Shown piece by piece: positions 54,907 to 63,553 of a DNA stretch of 64,000 nt. Origin of the DNA: Methanolapillus africanus (lineage in GTDB: Archaea > Halobacteriota > Methanosarcinia > Methanosarcinales > Methanosarcinaceae); NCBI RefSeq assembly GCF_032714475.1, contig NZ_JAWDKD010000018.1:186001-250000 (forward strand), written 5' to 3'. Both the position numbers and the translations under genes were made by a program. Position 1 is the stretch's first letter, and every line of letters starts with the position of its first letter. The notes under the pieces are model-generated. The model had not been told where the DNA came from and did no database searches. It saw only the letters and a program-made list of their open reading frames with translations.

Positions 54907-56109
54907 TTATTTCAAATCAACCGGACACGTGCACATTTCAATCAACGCTTCTTCACCGACGCGGGAGCCGCGTGCGATAAGAATGTCATTTTCATGAATA
55001 GTAATTTTGCCGCTGACGGAATAAATCCAGCGGTTGTCGCGCTTGATGGCGAGAACGTGAATGCCGGTCTCGGTTTCGAGACGCAGATCTTTGAGCGTTT
55101 TGCCGAGAATCGGAGAACAGGACGCCACGTCGATTTTGATGATGATTTCATCAGATTCGCGAACAGCCATCGCGATAATCGGGTGGAGGCCGATTTCACG
55201 AATCACCGGGTCGGCAATGTCGGATGCCGCGTTGGAAATCCGTTCGGACGCACTGGACAGGATCAGAATGCCTTTGAGATCGGCCGGCGCTTCCATCGAT
55301 TGGGCGGCTTCCAAAACCAAATCCTGAACCTCGTATTTCATTTCGTCCAAGGTTTCCTCAATCGATTGCACTTCCTGCGCAATATCTTTGTTGTTGAACA
55401 GCAGAGCGGAATACGCGAGACCGACCGACAGCTCGCACATGTTTTTCATTTCAACGATGATTTCAATCGCCTGCTCAAGACCGGCGGTTTCGTTGCAGTC
55501 GATCACTTTTCGGGGCGTGTAAATTTTGAGCGTTGCTTTCTCAAAGAAAATCGGAACGCCTTCGTCGTGGCCGCGCGCAATGAGAACGTCGCCCTGCCGG
55601 AGCCGGGTTTCACTGTCCGGCGCGTAAATCCAATCGGAATTGCGCCGAATCGCAATCAGCCACATGCCGGTTTCGACGTCGAGACCCAAATCGCCGAGCG
55701 TCTGCCCGACCATTTCGGATTCGTCATTCAGGCGGACTTTGACGATTGTTTCGTCGGCATTTCGAAGCGCCACTTTGAGCCGGTCCGGAATGGAAATGTC
55801 CATCAGCACGCATTTTGAAATTTCCTTGGCGGCGTTCGCAATATATTCGGAAGCGGCCGCAACCTCAAGAACGCCGAGCAACTGCTCGCCCTCGTCAATC
55901 CGGCGCGTGCTCAGCATCGCACCCATCTTGACGTGATAGTCGAGCATATCCATTGTTTCTTCCAAATGCATCACTTCTTCGGCGATGTCTTCATCATCAT
56001 AAATCATGGCCGAATACGCCAAATCAATCATCAGCTCAGATGTGTCTTTCATCTCAACGAGAAGCTCCTTGAGATTCCGCGGCGCATACTTGTACTGCTT
56101 TTTTGTCAT
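54907..56109 (-). CDS. PhoU-like / RCK_C tandem regulatory protein
   Basis: About 400 aa in two repeats. Each has a PhoU-like helical part (NLKELLVEMKDTSELMIDLA; IEIIVEMKNMCELSVGLAYS) and a TrkA-C/RCK_C domain (VGQTLGDLGLDVETGMWLIA...LIARG; LGKTLKDLRLETETGIHVLA...LIARG). It is cytoplasmic, with no membrane helix. It follows two MgtE-domain genes on the same strand, so it probably gates or senses for that cation transporter by binding a nucleotide. The start is uncertain (ATG 56109 or GTG 56139). Confidence 0.85.
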   Translation of the reverse strand: MTKKQYKYAPRNLKELLVEMKDTSELMIDLAYSAMIYDDEDIAEEVMHLEETMDMLDYHVKMGAMLSTRRIDEGEQLLGVLEVAAASEYIANAAKEISKCVLMDISIPDRLKVALRNADETIVKVRLNDESEMVGQTLGDLGLDVETGMWLIAIRRNSDWIYAPDSETRLRQGDVLIARGHDEGVPIFFEKATLKIYTPRKVIDCNETAGLEQAIEIIVEMKNMCELSVGLAYSALLFNNKDIAQEVQSIEETLDEMKYEVQDLVLEAAQSMEAPADLKGILILSSASERISNAASDIADPVIREIGLHPIIAMAVRESDEIIIKIDVASCSPILGKTLKDLRLETETGIHVLAIKRDNRWIYSVSGKITIHENDILIARGSRVGEEALIEMCTCPVDLK

Positions 56110-56337
56110 AACCTGATAAACCGTCCGTTCATTCAACACAGATAGATTGTTTAATATTGTTTACTTAAAATTTATTTTTTTTCGTTGACATTAGGGTTTT
56201 AGATATTTATTATAATTGTTTTGTATTTTTCAAAACGATAAAATGGAAATGAGATGAGGGAATAGGGATCGGAACAATGACACAATATGAGATAACAGAT
56301 GAAATAAGATAGATGAGATACGTTGACCGCCTTTGTT

Positions 56338-56910
56338 TCAAAAGATATTCAAGGTGTAAAGACCGAAAATGATAATGAAAACCATCATACCAATGACGCC
56401 GACCAAATCACCCAAACTGGCCACGACCGGAATCACGGTGTCATCCGGATCCATTCCGACTTTGTGGGACAAAAAGGAAAGCCCGACCGTCGTTGTGTAA
56501 ACGATGACGATGTCAAAGAAAACGACGATGCCGCTGACGCTCAATATTAAAAAGAGAGACGTCCCGTATCCCAGGAAAATGTTGATGACATAAACGACAA
56601 AGCTCACAAACGTCGCCGAAACGACCGCAACGATGATGGCGGCGATGACGCTGTTTTTGACCACCGGATTTTTACGAATCCGGCTGCTGAGACCCAAGTG
56701 AAACGCCGACGACAACCGGGACGCCATCATGCTGCCGGTATCGCCGCCGATTTTGAGCAAAACCGGCATCAAAATCAAAAGCGTCGGATATTCAATCAAA
56801 ATATCTTCCTGATAACCAAGCAGAAGACCGACGAAAATCGCCATGAAGCAGGTGACGAAAAGAATCGGAAGCCCGTTTCGAACAAGCCCGCGAATCGTGT
56901 AATACGTCAT
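56338..56910 (-). CDS. MgtE-domain divalent cation transporter, half protein B
   Basis: 190 aa with about five membrane helices matching the MgtE integral membrane domain (SLC41-like): LLILMPVLLKIGGDTGSMMA, RLSSAFHLGLSS and DPDDTVIPVVASLGDLVGV with the conserved acidic residues of the pore. It lacks the cytoplasmic N and CBS domains of bacterial MgtE. Its start overlaps the stop of half A by 4 nt. The two presumably pair into one Mg2+ channel or exchanger. Confidence 0.88.
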   Translation of the reverse strand: MTYYTIRGLVRNGLPILFVTCFMAIFVGLLLGYQEDILIEYPTLLILMPVLLKIGGDTGSMMASRLSSAFHLGLSSRIRKNPVVKNSVIAAIIVAVVSATFVSFVVYVINIFLGYGTSLFLILSVSGIVVFFDIVIVYTTTVGLSFLSHKVGMDPDDTVIPVVASLGDLVGVIGMMVFIIIFGLYTLNIF

Positions 56911-57521
56911 AACATGATCACCAGCCGCGCGATGATGAAAATCATAATCATCGACAGGATGTCGCCGATGGTGGCAATCGACGGTGTGACCACGTTGTCA
57001 GGATCAAATCCGAATTTGAACGTGCCGATCGCCAAGTAAGTGGAAATAATCGATAAGATGATCCCGGAAAAGAAGCCGGATAAAAGCGAAATCGTCACAA
57101 GCTGAAGCAAACCCGCGCTTTCCAAACCGAGAAGAAGAGAAATGTAATGTCCGAGAATTCCCAAAAAGGTGGAAACGATCACGGTTAAAATCATGGAGCC
57201 GATGATGTTGTTGGTCAATTCTTTGTTCTTGAAATCGGCTTTCGTAATCAAACCCATGTGAATCGCGCTTCCGAGCCGGGAGCCGAGCGCCGATGAAATG
57301 TTGCCGCGAAGACCCATCACACCCGGAATAATAACCAAAAGCCCCGGAATCAGCTCCAGTTCGTCAGTCATGCCGGATAAAATCACACCGGAAACAATAC
57401 CGCCGACAACCGCAATCAATTCAAAAGGCAACGCCTCTCTCACAATGGAGAAGACACTCGCGTATTCCCCGAGATATTGTCCAACGTCGGACTCATCGTT
57501 TTCACGTTCGCGGTGAGGCAT
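56907..57521 (-). CDS. MgtE-domain divalent cation transporter, half protein A
   Basis: 204 aa, first gene of the operon. After a polar N-terminus (MPHRERENDESDVGQYLGEY) come five membrane helices with the MgtE motifs LLVIIPGVMGLRGNISSALG, SRLGSAIHMGLI and FDPDNVVTPSIATIGDILSM. Homologous to half B, with which it overlaps by 4 nt. The organisation as half genes plus a separate PhoU/RCK_C gene is known in methanogens. Confidence 0.88.
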   Translation of the reverse strand: MPHRERENDESDVGQYLGEYASVFSIVREALPFELIAVVGGIVSGVILSGMTDELELIPGLLVIIPGVMGLRGNISSALGSRLGSAIHMGLITKADFKNKELTNNIIGSMILTVIVSTFLGILGHYISLLLGLESAGLLQLVTISLLSGFFSGIILSIISTYLAIGTFKFGFDPDNVVTPSIATIGDILSMIMIFIIARLVIML

Positions 57522-57667
57522 GAGCGTGTATAAAGCGGGGATATTATTAAAATATTGGCAAATTCAAAATAAATAAAATAAATAGAAACCGTAAATTTAA
57601 AATCAAAAACTAAAATCCGCTTTCAAACTCAATAAAAATAGCGGACAATTTTAAAGCTCTTCAAAAA

Positions 57668-57698
57668 TGATCGCCATACGCGCGCGGCGGCGCAGCGC
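57668..57698. repeat. Core-only copy of the dispersed repeat
   Basis: ATGATCGCCATACGCGCGCG (one A of the usual ATAACG missing) followed by GCGGCGCAGCGC, in the divergent spacer between the mgtE operon and the flavin-binding protein gene. It is upstream of both genes, an exception to the downstream rule. Confidence 0.8.
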
Positions 57699-57863
57699 AA
57701 AAATGAAAACAAAAATGGAAATGGAAAGCATTTTTTCAGGCATAAGAATTAATATTTCCAAAGAAGTATAATCAATATTGTTTTTCATGGTTTTATTTTT
57801 ATTATTTTTTTCAAATTCGTGATTGAATTATTTTAAATTTTTCATAATTTGGCGGGGATAAAT

Positions 57864-58334
57864 ATGCAAAATCGAATGAAAACACATCAATTGACTGAAA
57901 ATGAAATCACCGCCCTCTTAGAAGGGCAACCGATCGGCCGTTTGGCAACAGTCGACATTTCCGGATTCCCGTATGTGATTCCGGTCCACTTTGTTTACCT
58001 CAATCAGAAAATCTACATCCACGGCTTGATCAAAGGCGAAAAATTGGACAACATCATCAAAAATCAAAAGATCGGTTTTGAAGTCGACCGGTTCGACGGA
58101 TTTATTCGGCCGGAAGAAAAAAATCCGTGCGACGTCAACACTGTTTACCAAAGCGTGATTATCCGCGGAATTGCAAGCATCGTTGAAGACGAAGCCGTAA
58201 AAACAGAAGCACTCAACAAAATCGTTGAGAAATATACGCCGGAACTGGCCGGAAACTCATTCAAAAACTCAATCAAAGCAACCGCTGTGATTGAAATTAC
58301 AGTTAAAGAATGTACCGGCAAATATTACAAGTAA
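57864..58334 (+). CDS. Pyridoxamine 5'-phosphate oxidase-like FMN-binding protein
   Basis: 156-aa split-barrel flavin-binding protein. ALLEGQPIGRLATVDISGFP and YVIPVHFVYLNQKIYIHG are the usual FMN-binding N-terminal strands; GEKLDNIIKNQKIGFEVDRF, NPCDVNTVYQSVIIRGIA and the C-terminal KATAVIEITVKECTGKYY follow. The family includes 5-nitroimidazole-resistance-type reductases and F420-binding relatives. Substrate unknown. ATG 57864 with GGCGGGG upstream. Confidence 0.85.
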   Translation: MQNRMKTHQLTENEITALLEGQPIGRLATVDISGFPYVIPVHFVYLNQKIYIHGLIKGEKLDNIIKNQKIGFEVDRFDGFIRPEEKNPCDVNTVYQSVIIRGIASIVEDEAVKTEALNKIVEKYTPELAGNSFKNSIKATAVIEITVKECTGKYYK

Positions 58335-58446
58335 TCAAAATTAAAAATAAAATAAAATTAAAAATAAAAATCGAATAAAAGTATTAAAAAATATAAAGAA
58401 GATTAAAAAAATTGGTTTTTTAAAAAATGATTAAAATGGAAATCCG

Positions 58447-59790
58447 TTAGCTCATGTCTAACGGATCCGTTTTCATATATTCGCGCAAAACAGTTGTCGC
58501 GTAACTTCCTTTCGGCAGCGAAAACTCAAGTGTGAGCGCTGTTTTCCCCATAAATTCGGAGTCTTCTGTTGCTGAAAATTTCGGTTCGGCTTCCAGAAGA
58601 ATCTCTTTTCGAAGTCCCCTGGACGCTGTTTCCGGAAAAACCGGCACTTTGAAATCGTCGGCGGTAAATCCTGTCTTTTCAATAATGTTTCGTTCAATTT
58701 CACCCGGAATACCGGAAGCGAGCGGCGTTTCCGAGCCGAAAAGCGGTGCTGTGACGAAAGCCCGTTTCTTTTTGAGAAGATTGTTGATGCCGTCGATGTT
58801 TTCCGAATCCACGGTTTCCAAACGGCCCGGATCCGGAACTTTGCCTTTCCGGTAACAAACGATGTCGCCGATTTCGGCGCGGTTGAGTGAAAATCCTGCG
58901 TTTAAACGCGCGCAGATGATTTGATTGAATAAATAAGACTGGTAGGCGTGAACAAACATGGTGTATAGGTTTTTCGGAAGGACCATAAACGCGCCTTTGA
59001 AGTCGCCCGGATTCGAGATCAAGTGATTGAGAAGCGCTTTTTCGTGCCCCAAATGGTCCGGCATTTGAGAAAGGCCGCCTTTGAGGTCATTGGTTTCTCG
59101 AATATAGTCCCGCACCCGTTTCGTTTCCTCCGGCTCGTCCGGATAGGATTCAGCAATGTACCGCATGACCGCTTTTTCCAAGTCGCCGGATAAAATGTCC
59201 TGTCCGACCAAATGCGTCATCGGCCGTTTGGTTCCAAACCGCTGGATACCGAAAAAGTTCGGAACGCCGCCCATCGCTGCAATTTCAGATGTTGTTTTTT
59301 CGGCCATTTGGGTGGTTTCTTCCGGTGAAAAATCGATGTTTCGGATGATGATTTTGAACATATTGCCGTCCAAATCGCCGAGCGCGACCGGGCCTTGAGA
59401 TTTGCCTAAAACGCGAATGGAAACGTCTTTTAAGGAAACGTTCTCCAGCGATTCGGCCGGCAGATCGTAAACGCTCATTTTTTGAACCGTCACGGCGCGC
59501 TTGTCTTTGGTCCCGGCATAACTGATCCGTTTATGGCTGATACCGAGATGGCTTGAAAACGCCTTTAAGAAATGGTTGGTGTCCCAATTGTTTTTGGTGA
59601 GTTCAAAAACCAAATACTTCAAACTCTTGTTATCAGCATCTATCGGGCTGACTTTGACGTCTGAGATTTCCTCGACATAGAAATCTTCCGGCCGGTGGCG
59701 CAAAATTCCTTTCACGCCCAACGTGTCCGTTTCATAGCGGTCGATGCCGATCTGTTTTTCAAGATTCGGGACTTCGATTCTGTTTTCCAT
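58447..59790 (-). CDS. truD: tRNA pseudouridine(13) synthase TruD
   Basis: 447 aa. Converts U13 of tRNA to pseudouridine. Catalytic Asp in AGTKDKRAVTVQKMS (about residue 95), the NFFGIQRFG motif near 180 and the TruD insert domain are present, with YQSYLFNQIICARLNAGFSL and the terminal FSLPKGSYATTVLREYMK. ATG 59790. It lies 27 nt downstream of pth2 on the same strand, probably in one operon of tRNA-related genes, as in many archaea. Confidence 0.95.
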   Translation of the reverse strand: MENRIEVPNLEKQIGIDRYETDTLGVKGILRHRPEDFYVEEISDVKVSPIDADNKSLKYLVFELTKNNWDTNHFLKAFSSHLGISHKRISYAGTKDKRAVTVQKMSVYDLPAESLENVSLKDVSIRVLGKSQGPVALGDLDGNMFKIIIRNIDFSPEETTQMAEKTTSEIAAMGGVPNFFGIQRFGTKRPMTHLVGQDILSGDLEKAVMRYIAESYPDEPEETKRVRDYIRETNDLKGGLSQMPDHLGHEKALLNHLISNPGDFKGAFMVLPKNLYTMFVHAYQSYLFNQIICARLNAGFSLNRAEIGDIVCYRKGKVPDPGRLETVDSENIDGINNLLKKKRAFVTAPLFGSETPLASGIPGEIERNIIEKTGFTADDFKVPVFPETASRGLRKEILLEAEPKFSATEDSEFMGKTALTLEFSLPKGSYATTVLREYMKTDPLDMS

Positions 59791-59817
59791 AATAATTCCG
59801 TATTCCGTTGTTCAAAC

Positions 59818-60165
59818 TTAGAGCATTTTCAAATGCCCGGTAATTTTGTCAATTCGTTCTTCCGCTGCCGGTCCGATGCCGAGAACCGTAATCGTTCCGG
59901 GCGCAATTTCCGTCCGTCCGGCGTCGGTGATGAGCGCCGTCGGAAGTCCTTCCCGCCGCGCTTTTTCCTTCAATTCGAAGAGTTCCTGGAGGCTCGACGC
60001 TTTGAGCACCACTTTCTTTTGTCCGCCGGCTTTCCAAGCGTCCAGTTCGCGCTTGTCCGCCCACTCGGCCGATGAAACCGCCGCGTGCGCCACCTGAACG
60101 GCCAATTTCCCGGGCGACAGTTTCAGGTCCGTCCGCATGATAATGCATTGTTTGTATTCGCTCAT
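59818..60165 (-). CDS. pth2: Peptidyl-tRNA hydrolase Pth2
   Basis: 115-aa archaeal/eukaryotic-type hydrolase that frees tRNA from stalled peptidyl-tRNA. Key parts: CIIMRTDLKLSPGKLAVQVA, HAAVSSAEWA, KKVVLKASSLQELFELKEKA, LITDAGRTEIAPGTITVLGI and GPAAEERIDKITGHLKML, all conserved. First gene of the pth2-truD pair. Confidence 0.96.
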   Translation of the reverse strand: MSEYKQCIIMRTDLKLSPGKLAVQVAHAAVSSAEWADKRELDAWKAGGQKKVVLKASSLQELFELKEKARREGLPTALITDAGRTEIAPGTITVLGIGPAAEERIDKITGHLKML

Positions 60166-60341
60166 CCGTATCCCTTTTTTAAATTTATAACGTCATTTGT
60201 GATTTAAAATAAAATGTTGGTTTCTCAAAACAAAACAACAAACCAACTATAAAAATAAATCCCAAAAACAAAATTCAAAGACAAAATCCCGTTTTTGTTT
60301 CAATCAAAATTGTGGACACTTTTCAATGAAATTCTTAAAAA

Positions 60342-60374
60342 ATGATCGCCATAACGCGCGCGGCGGCGCGGCGC
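60342..60374. repeat. Core-only copy of the dispersed repeat
   Basis: ATGATCGCCATAACGCGCGCG followed by GCGGCGCGGCGC, downstream of the lone RAM-domain gene and upstream of pth2. No hairpin or array attached. Confidence 0.8.
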
Positions 60375-60431
60375 ATAAAATGAAAAGAAAAATAGAAGAT
60401 AACAAGAGAAAGAAATGAAAAATAAAAAAAA

Positions 60432-60453
60432 GGAAAAGCGGAAAACCGCTTTT
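60432..60453 (-). terminator. Terminator of the RAM-domain gene
   Basis: Perfect 9-bp stem GAAAAGCGG/CCGCTTTTC with loop TTTT (minus strand), followed by CTTTTTTTATT. It lies 8 nt past the stop codon. Confidence 0.7.
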
Positions 60454-60460
60454 CATCAAA

Positions 60461-60691
60461 TTAAAGTTCGGCGCCGACAATTGTTTGCGTGGCGGTGACG
60501 TTCGGGTTTTCACGGATCTTGTCGACGACATCGTTTAATTCGCGAAGCGTCTCCAATTCCATGATGACGACGAAGTCAAATTCTCCAAAGACGTGGTAAA
60601 CGTCCTTGACGCCGGCAAACGACTTTAAATCGTTGTAAGCGTTTTTTTCGGAACCGGGCAATACGTTTAACATAGTAACTCCAATGACCAT
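60461..60691 (-). CDS. Lrp/AsnC ligand-binding (RAM) domain protein
   Basis: 76 aa consisting only of the RAM effector-binding domain: MVIGVTMLNVLPGSEKNAYN, GVKDVYHVFGEFDFVVIMEL and VTATQTIVGAEL. There is no DNA-binding helix-turn-helix, so it is likely a stand-alone amino-acid-sensing dimer (SraA/DM1-like) that modulates other Lrp proteins. GGGAGGAGATAAAA precedes ATG 60691. Transcribed alone with its own terminator. Confidence 0.92.
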   Translation of the reverse strand: MVIGVTMLNVLPGSEKNAYNDLKSFAGVKDVYHVFGEFDFVVIMELETLRELNDVVDKIRENPNVTATQTIVGAEL

Positions 60692-61034
60692 TTTTATCTC
60701 CTCCCATTTTTATAATAAATACGGTTACCCAAAATTTGAAATTTTCGTATATAACATTTTTCATCCGCAAGAAATGTTTTTTCTGAAAATGTAAAAATAA
60801 TTCCAAATCAATAAAATCAATTTTTATTATTAATTTATTTTTAATTGTTTTTTATTTTTATTTTTAATTTATTTTTAATTTCAATATAATGTCTCAACAA
60901 TTTCAAATATTTTTATGTCAACCCAAAAAATCAACCTTTATATAGAACCACATGCACATTAAAGCCACCATCTTTCAAAAATGAATAGTGTTGTATGAAC
61001 AAAAGAACAAATTCAAAAACAGTGATTGATTTTT
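60692..61034. other. Divergent AT-rich spacer with two promoters
   Basis: TATATAAC-like elements about 60750 serve the minus-strand RAM gene, and CTTTATATAG (60936-60945) the plus-strand MFS gene. TTTTTATTTTTAATT simple repeats lie between. No gene seen. Confidence 0.5.
60936..60945 (+). promoter_or_regulatory. TATA box of the MFS gene
   Basis: CTTTATATAG, about 90 nt before the ATG at 61035, implying a leader of roughly 65 nt with no strong Shine-Dalgarno sequence. Confidence 0.5.
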
Positions 61035-62474
61035 ATGTACAAACCGCAACCGAACCCGGTCACGTCTTCAGAGAACAATAATCCGACGTACACGTCCCGA
61101 GAGAAAAAAATCGTTTTGGCAGGCGCTTCAATCGCCGCTTTCATTACGCCTTTCGCCGGCGCCATGGTCAACTTATCGCTGCCGCACATCGGTGAAACGT
61201 TTCAGGTGACGGCCCATGCTCTTGGCTGGATGTCAACCGCCTACCTTTTGGCGTCCGTGCTCTTCCTCATACCGGTTGCCCGTTTGGCTGACTTGTACGG
61301 CCGGAAAAAAGTATTCTTAATCGGTACCGTGATCATCGTCGTCACCTCCTTTTTGGCGCCGTTTTCGCCGACATACGGCATATTGATTCTGCTGCGGTTT
61401 TTAGACGGCATGGGGATGGCGTGTATCTTTTCAACGTCGCTGGCCATTCTCAGTTCGGTTTATCCGCCCAAAGAACGAGGCGCCGCCTTTGGAATTAACG
61501 TCGGATTCGTTTACGTCGGATCGTCCATGGGGCCGGTCATCGGCGGCATCATGACGGATAATCTCGGCTGGCAGAGTTTGTTCTTTTTGCTGATCCCGTT
61601 GGCGCTGATCGGCGGCCTTCTGATTTGGCGCGGCGTCAAGAGCGACTATGCCGAATCTCACGGCGAACCGTTTGACTGGATCGGAACGATTCTTTACGGC
61701 GCGACGGTTTTCTTCTTGATTTACGGACTCACAAACCTGCCGGAGCTGTGGGCTTTCGGTGTGTTGTTCATCGGCATCTGCGCCCTCCCGTTGTTTGTTC
61801 TTTACGAGAAAAGGCAATCGTATCCGGTGCTGAAAGTCAAATTGTTTATTCAAAACAAGCTGTTCCGGCGGTCCAACATGGCCGCCTTTTTGAATTATGC
61901 GGCGTCGTATTCGATTATATTTTTCCTCAGTTTGTATTTGCAATCCGTCGACCAATTGTCGGCGCAAAACGCCGGTTTGGTTTTGTTGGCGCAGCCGGTG
62001 ATCCAAGCCGTCTTATCGCCGGCCATCGGAAAATTATCGGACAAAATTGACACGAAATACTTGTCGACGCTCGGCATGCTGTTCATTACGGCCGGCCTTC
62101 TCTTGCTCACGACGCTGCAAGGAAACACCCCAATTTCCCACATCATTGGCATTGAGATCGTCCTCGGTCTTGGATTTGCCTTCTTCGCCGCGCCGAACAC
62201 GTCGGCTGTAATGGGATCTGTCGGAAAACGGGATTACAGCAGCGCCAGTTCCATGCTGTCGGCCACCCGCCAAGCCGGTATGGTCGTTTCGATGGCGATT
62301 GCCATGTGCAGCATTTCATTCTTTGTCGGCAACACGGACATGATCGGCCCCGATATGATTCCGAACTTCCTGACCGCCATGCGCGTCACGTTCATGGTTT
62401 GCGCCGGATTGTGCGCGATCGGCGCCGTTTTGTCTTACATGCGGGGACCCAGCAACCGGGAAGTCGTGGCTTAA
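61035..62474 (+). CDS. MFS drug exporter, DHA2 (EmrB/QacA) family
   Basis: 479-aa transporter with 14 predicted membrane helices. Motifs: ITPFAGAMVNLSLPHIGETF (motif D1-like first helix), RLADLYGRKKVFLIG (motif A), RFLDGMGMACIFST (motif B), GVYVGSSMGPVIGGIM (motif C; residues read VGFVYVGSSMGPVIGG here) and a mid-protein loop. Such proteins extrude drugs or lipophilic compounds with proton uptake. ATG 61035 chosen; TTG 61026 is possible. No regulator is adjacent except the divergent RAM protein. Confidence 0.92.
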   Translation: MYKPQPNPVTSSENNNPTYTSREKKIVLAGASIAAFITPFAGAMVNLSLPHIGETFQVTAHALGWMSTAYLLASVLFLIPVARLADLYGRKKVFLIGTVIIVVTSFLAPFSPTYGILILLRFLDGMGMACIFSTSLAILSSVYPPKERGAAFGINVGFVYVGSSMGPVIGGIMTDNLGWQSLFFLLIPLALIGGLLIWRGVKSDYAESHGEPFDWIGTILYGATVFFLIYGLTNLPELWAFGVLFIGICALPLFVLYEKRQSYPVLKVKLFIQNKLFRRSNMAAFLNYAASYSIIFFLSLYLQSVDQLSAQNAGLVLLAQPVIQAVLSPAIGKLSDKIDTKYLSTLGMLFITAGLLLLTTLQGNTPISHIIGIEIVLGLGFAFFAAPNTSAVMGSVGKRDYSSASSMLSATRQAGMVVSMAIAMCSISFFVGNTDMIGPDMIPNFLTAMRVTFMVCAGLCAIGAVLSYMRGPSNREVVA

Positions 62475-62527
62475 ACGTGTGTCCGGGAACGGATACCGTT
62501 TTCTTTTTTTATTTTTGTTCTTTTTTT

Positions 62528-62850
62528 GGCGGGCGGCAGGCGCGCGCGTTATGGCACCCATTTTCGTTTTGTGTTTTTAAAAAACAGTGATTGTTTTTTG
62601 AAAATTTCAAGCAAGCCATTCCGTAAAATCAAACGCGATAGCGTTTGCATTTTACGGATACTGCTCAGTAGTACAATCTGAAATTGCAAACGGATGATAC
62701 AACTCAGCACTTCCGGCAGATACAATCTGAAACTATCAACTGCAGATGCAACAGAATAAAAATAGTGAACTGCGGGTGCAAACTGAAATCTAAAAGCAGT
62801 GAACTTCCTGCTGATTCGTACGCTGCGCCGCCGCGCGCGTTACAGCATTC
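62528..62850. repeat. Dispersed composite repeat, copy 16 (two cores)
   Basis: Core 62528-62560, 53 nt after the MFS stop; boundary TTCAAGCAAGCCATTCCG with hairpin 62621-62657 (CAAACGC/GCGTTTG); GATACAATCTGAAA and GGTGCAAACTGAAATCT units; second core 62821-62850 in the same direction. No right hairpin. Confidence 0.86.
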
Positions 62851-63034
62851 ATTTTTGACGTGCCGCCAAAACCGGATCCTGTTTTTAAAAGATAAAAATC
62901 AGAAAAAAGAAACAAAAAAACAAGACAAAAAACAAAACGAAACAAAGAAACGAAACAAAACAAAAAAACAAGACAAAAAGAGAAAGAGAAGAAAATATTG
63001 AAAATGAATTCAATATTTTTCATCACATTCAGAA

Positions 63035-63553
63035 TTAAGATTCTGTCACATTCACAACTTCGATGGTTAAGTCGGTGTTGACTTTGACGTCCACTTTAAC
63101 GGTGGCAATCGTGGAGTTGTCTTCAAAGGACCGGGCATATTCGAAGGTCAACGTGGTGTTGCCGTCTCTGACGCCGTCAAATGTCCAGTAGAATTCTCCC
63201 GGAACGCCAACCATGTTTGCGTCGGTGGTCGGGTCAGTATATCCGGAGGAAGTTTGGTTCAAAACACCGACAACGGTGGTGTTGGTCAAATTCCAGGTGT
63301 AGCCTGTGGTCGGGTTGCCGACGATTTTGACGGATAAGGTTTTGTTGTCGTTGATGACTGTGACATTCGGTTCAAAGTCAGTTGTGTTGTTGGTGGTGGT
63401 GTTTGTTGTATTGTTGGTTGTGTTGTTGGTTGTGTTGTTTGTCGTGTTGTTGGTCACGTTGGCGTCGTTGTCGGTACAGCCGGATGCGCCGACTGCGAGC
63501 GCGACCACAAGAACCAAACTCACTGCAAGTAATAATTTGGATGAAACTTTCAT
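63035..63553 (-). CDS. Lipoprotein with chagasin-like (I42) protease-inhibitor domain
   Basis: 172 aa. Lipoprotein-type signal peptide (residues 1-26, ending VGASGC), then a linker of NNTT repeats (about residues 33-58) that creates a dense run of N-glycosylation sites. The remaining domain has NPTTGYTWNLTNTTVVGV, matching the NPTTGY loop of chagasin-family inhibitors of papain-like cysteine proteases, then VPGEFYWTFDGVRDGNTTLT and the FEYARSFED loop in place of RPW. It could protect surface proteins in a protease-rich habitat; inhibition is inferred from the fold only. Confidence 0.8.
   Translation of the reverse strand: MKVSSKLLLAVSLVLVVALAVGASGCTDNDANVTNNTTNNTTNNTTNNTTNTTTNNTTDFEPNVTVINDNKTLSVKIVGNPTTGYTWNLTNTTVVGVLNQTSSGYTDPTTDANMVGVPGEFYWTFDGVRDGNTTLTFEYARSFEDNSTIATVKVDVKVNTDLTIEVVNVTES

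Noticed and set aside
816..62850. CRISPR array as an explanation for the tandem units
   Set aside because: Units are contiguous or nearly so, both unit types share a kernel, there are no unique spacers of constant length, and no cas genes are present.
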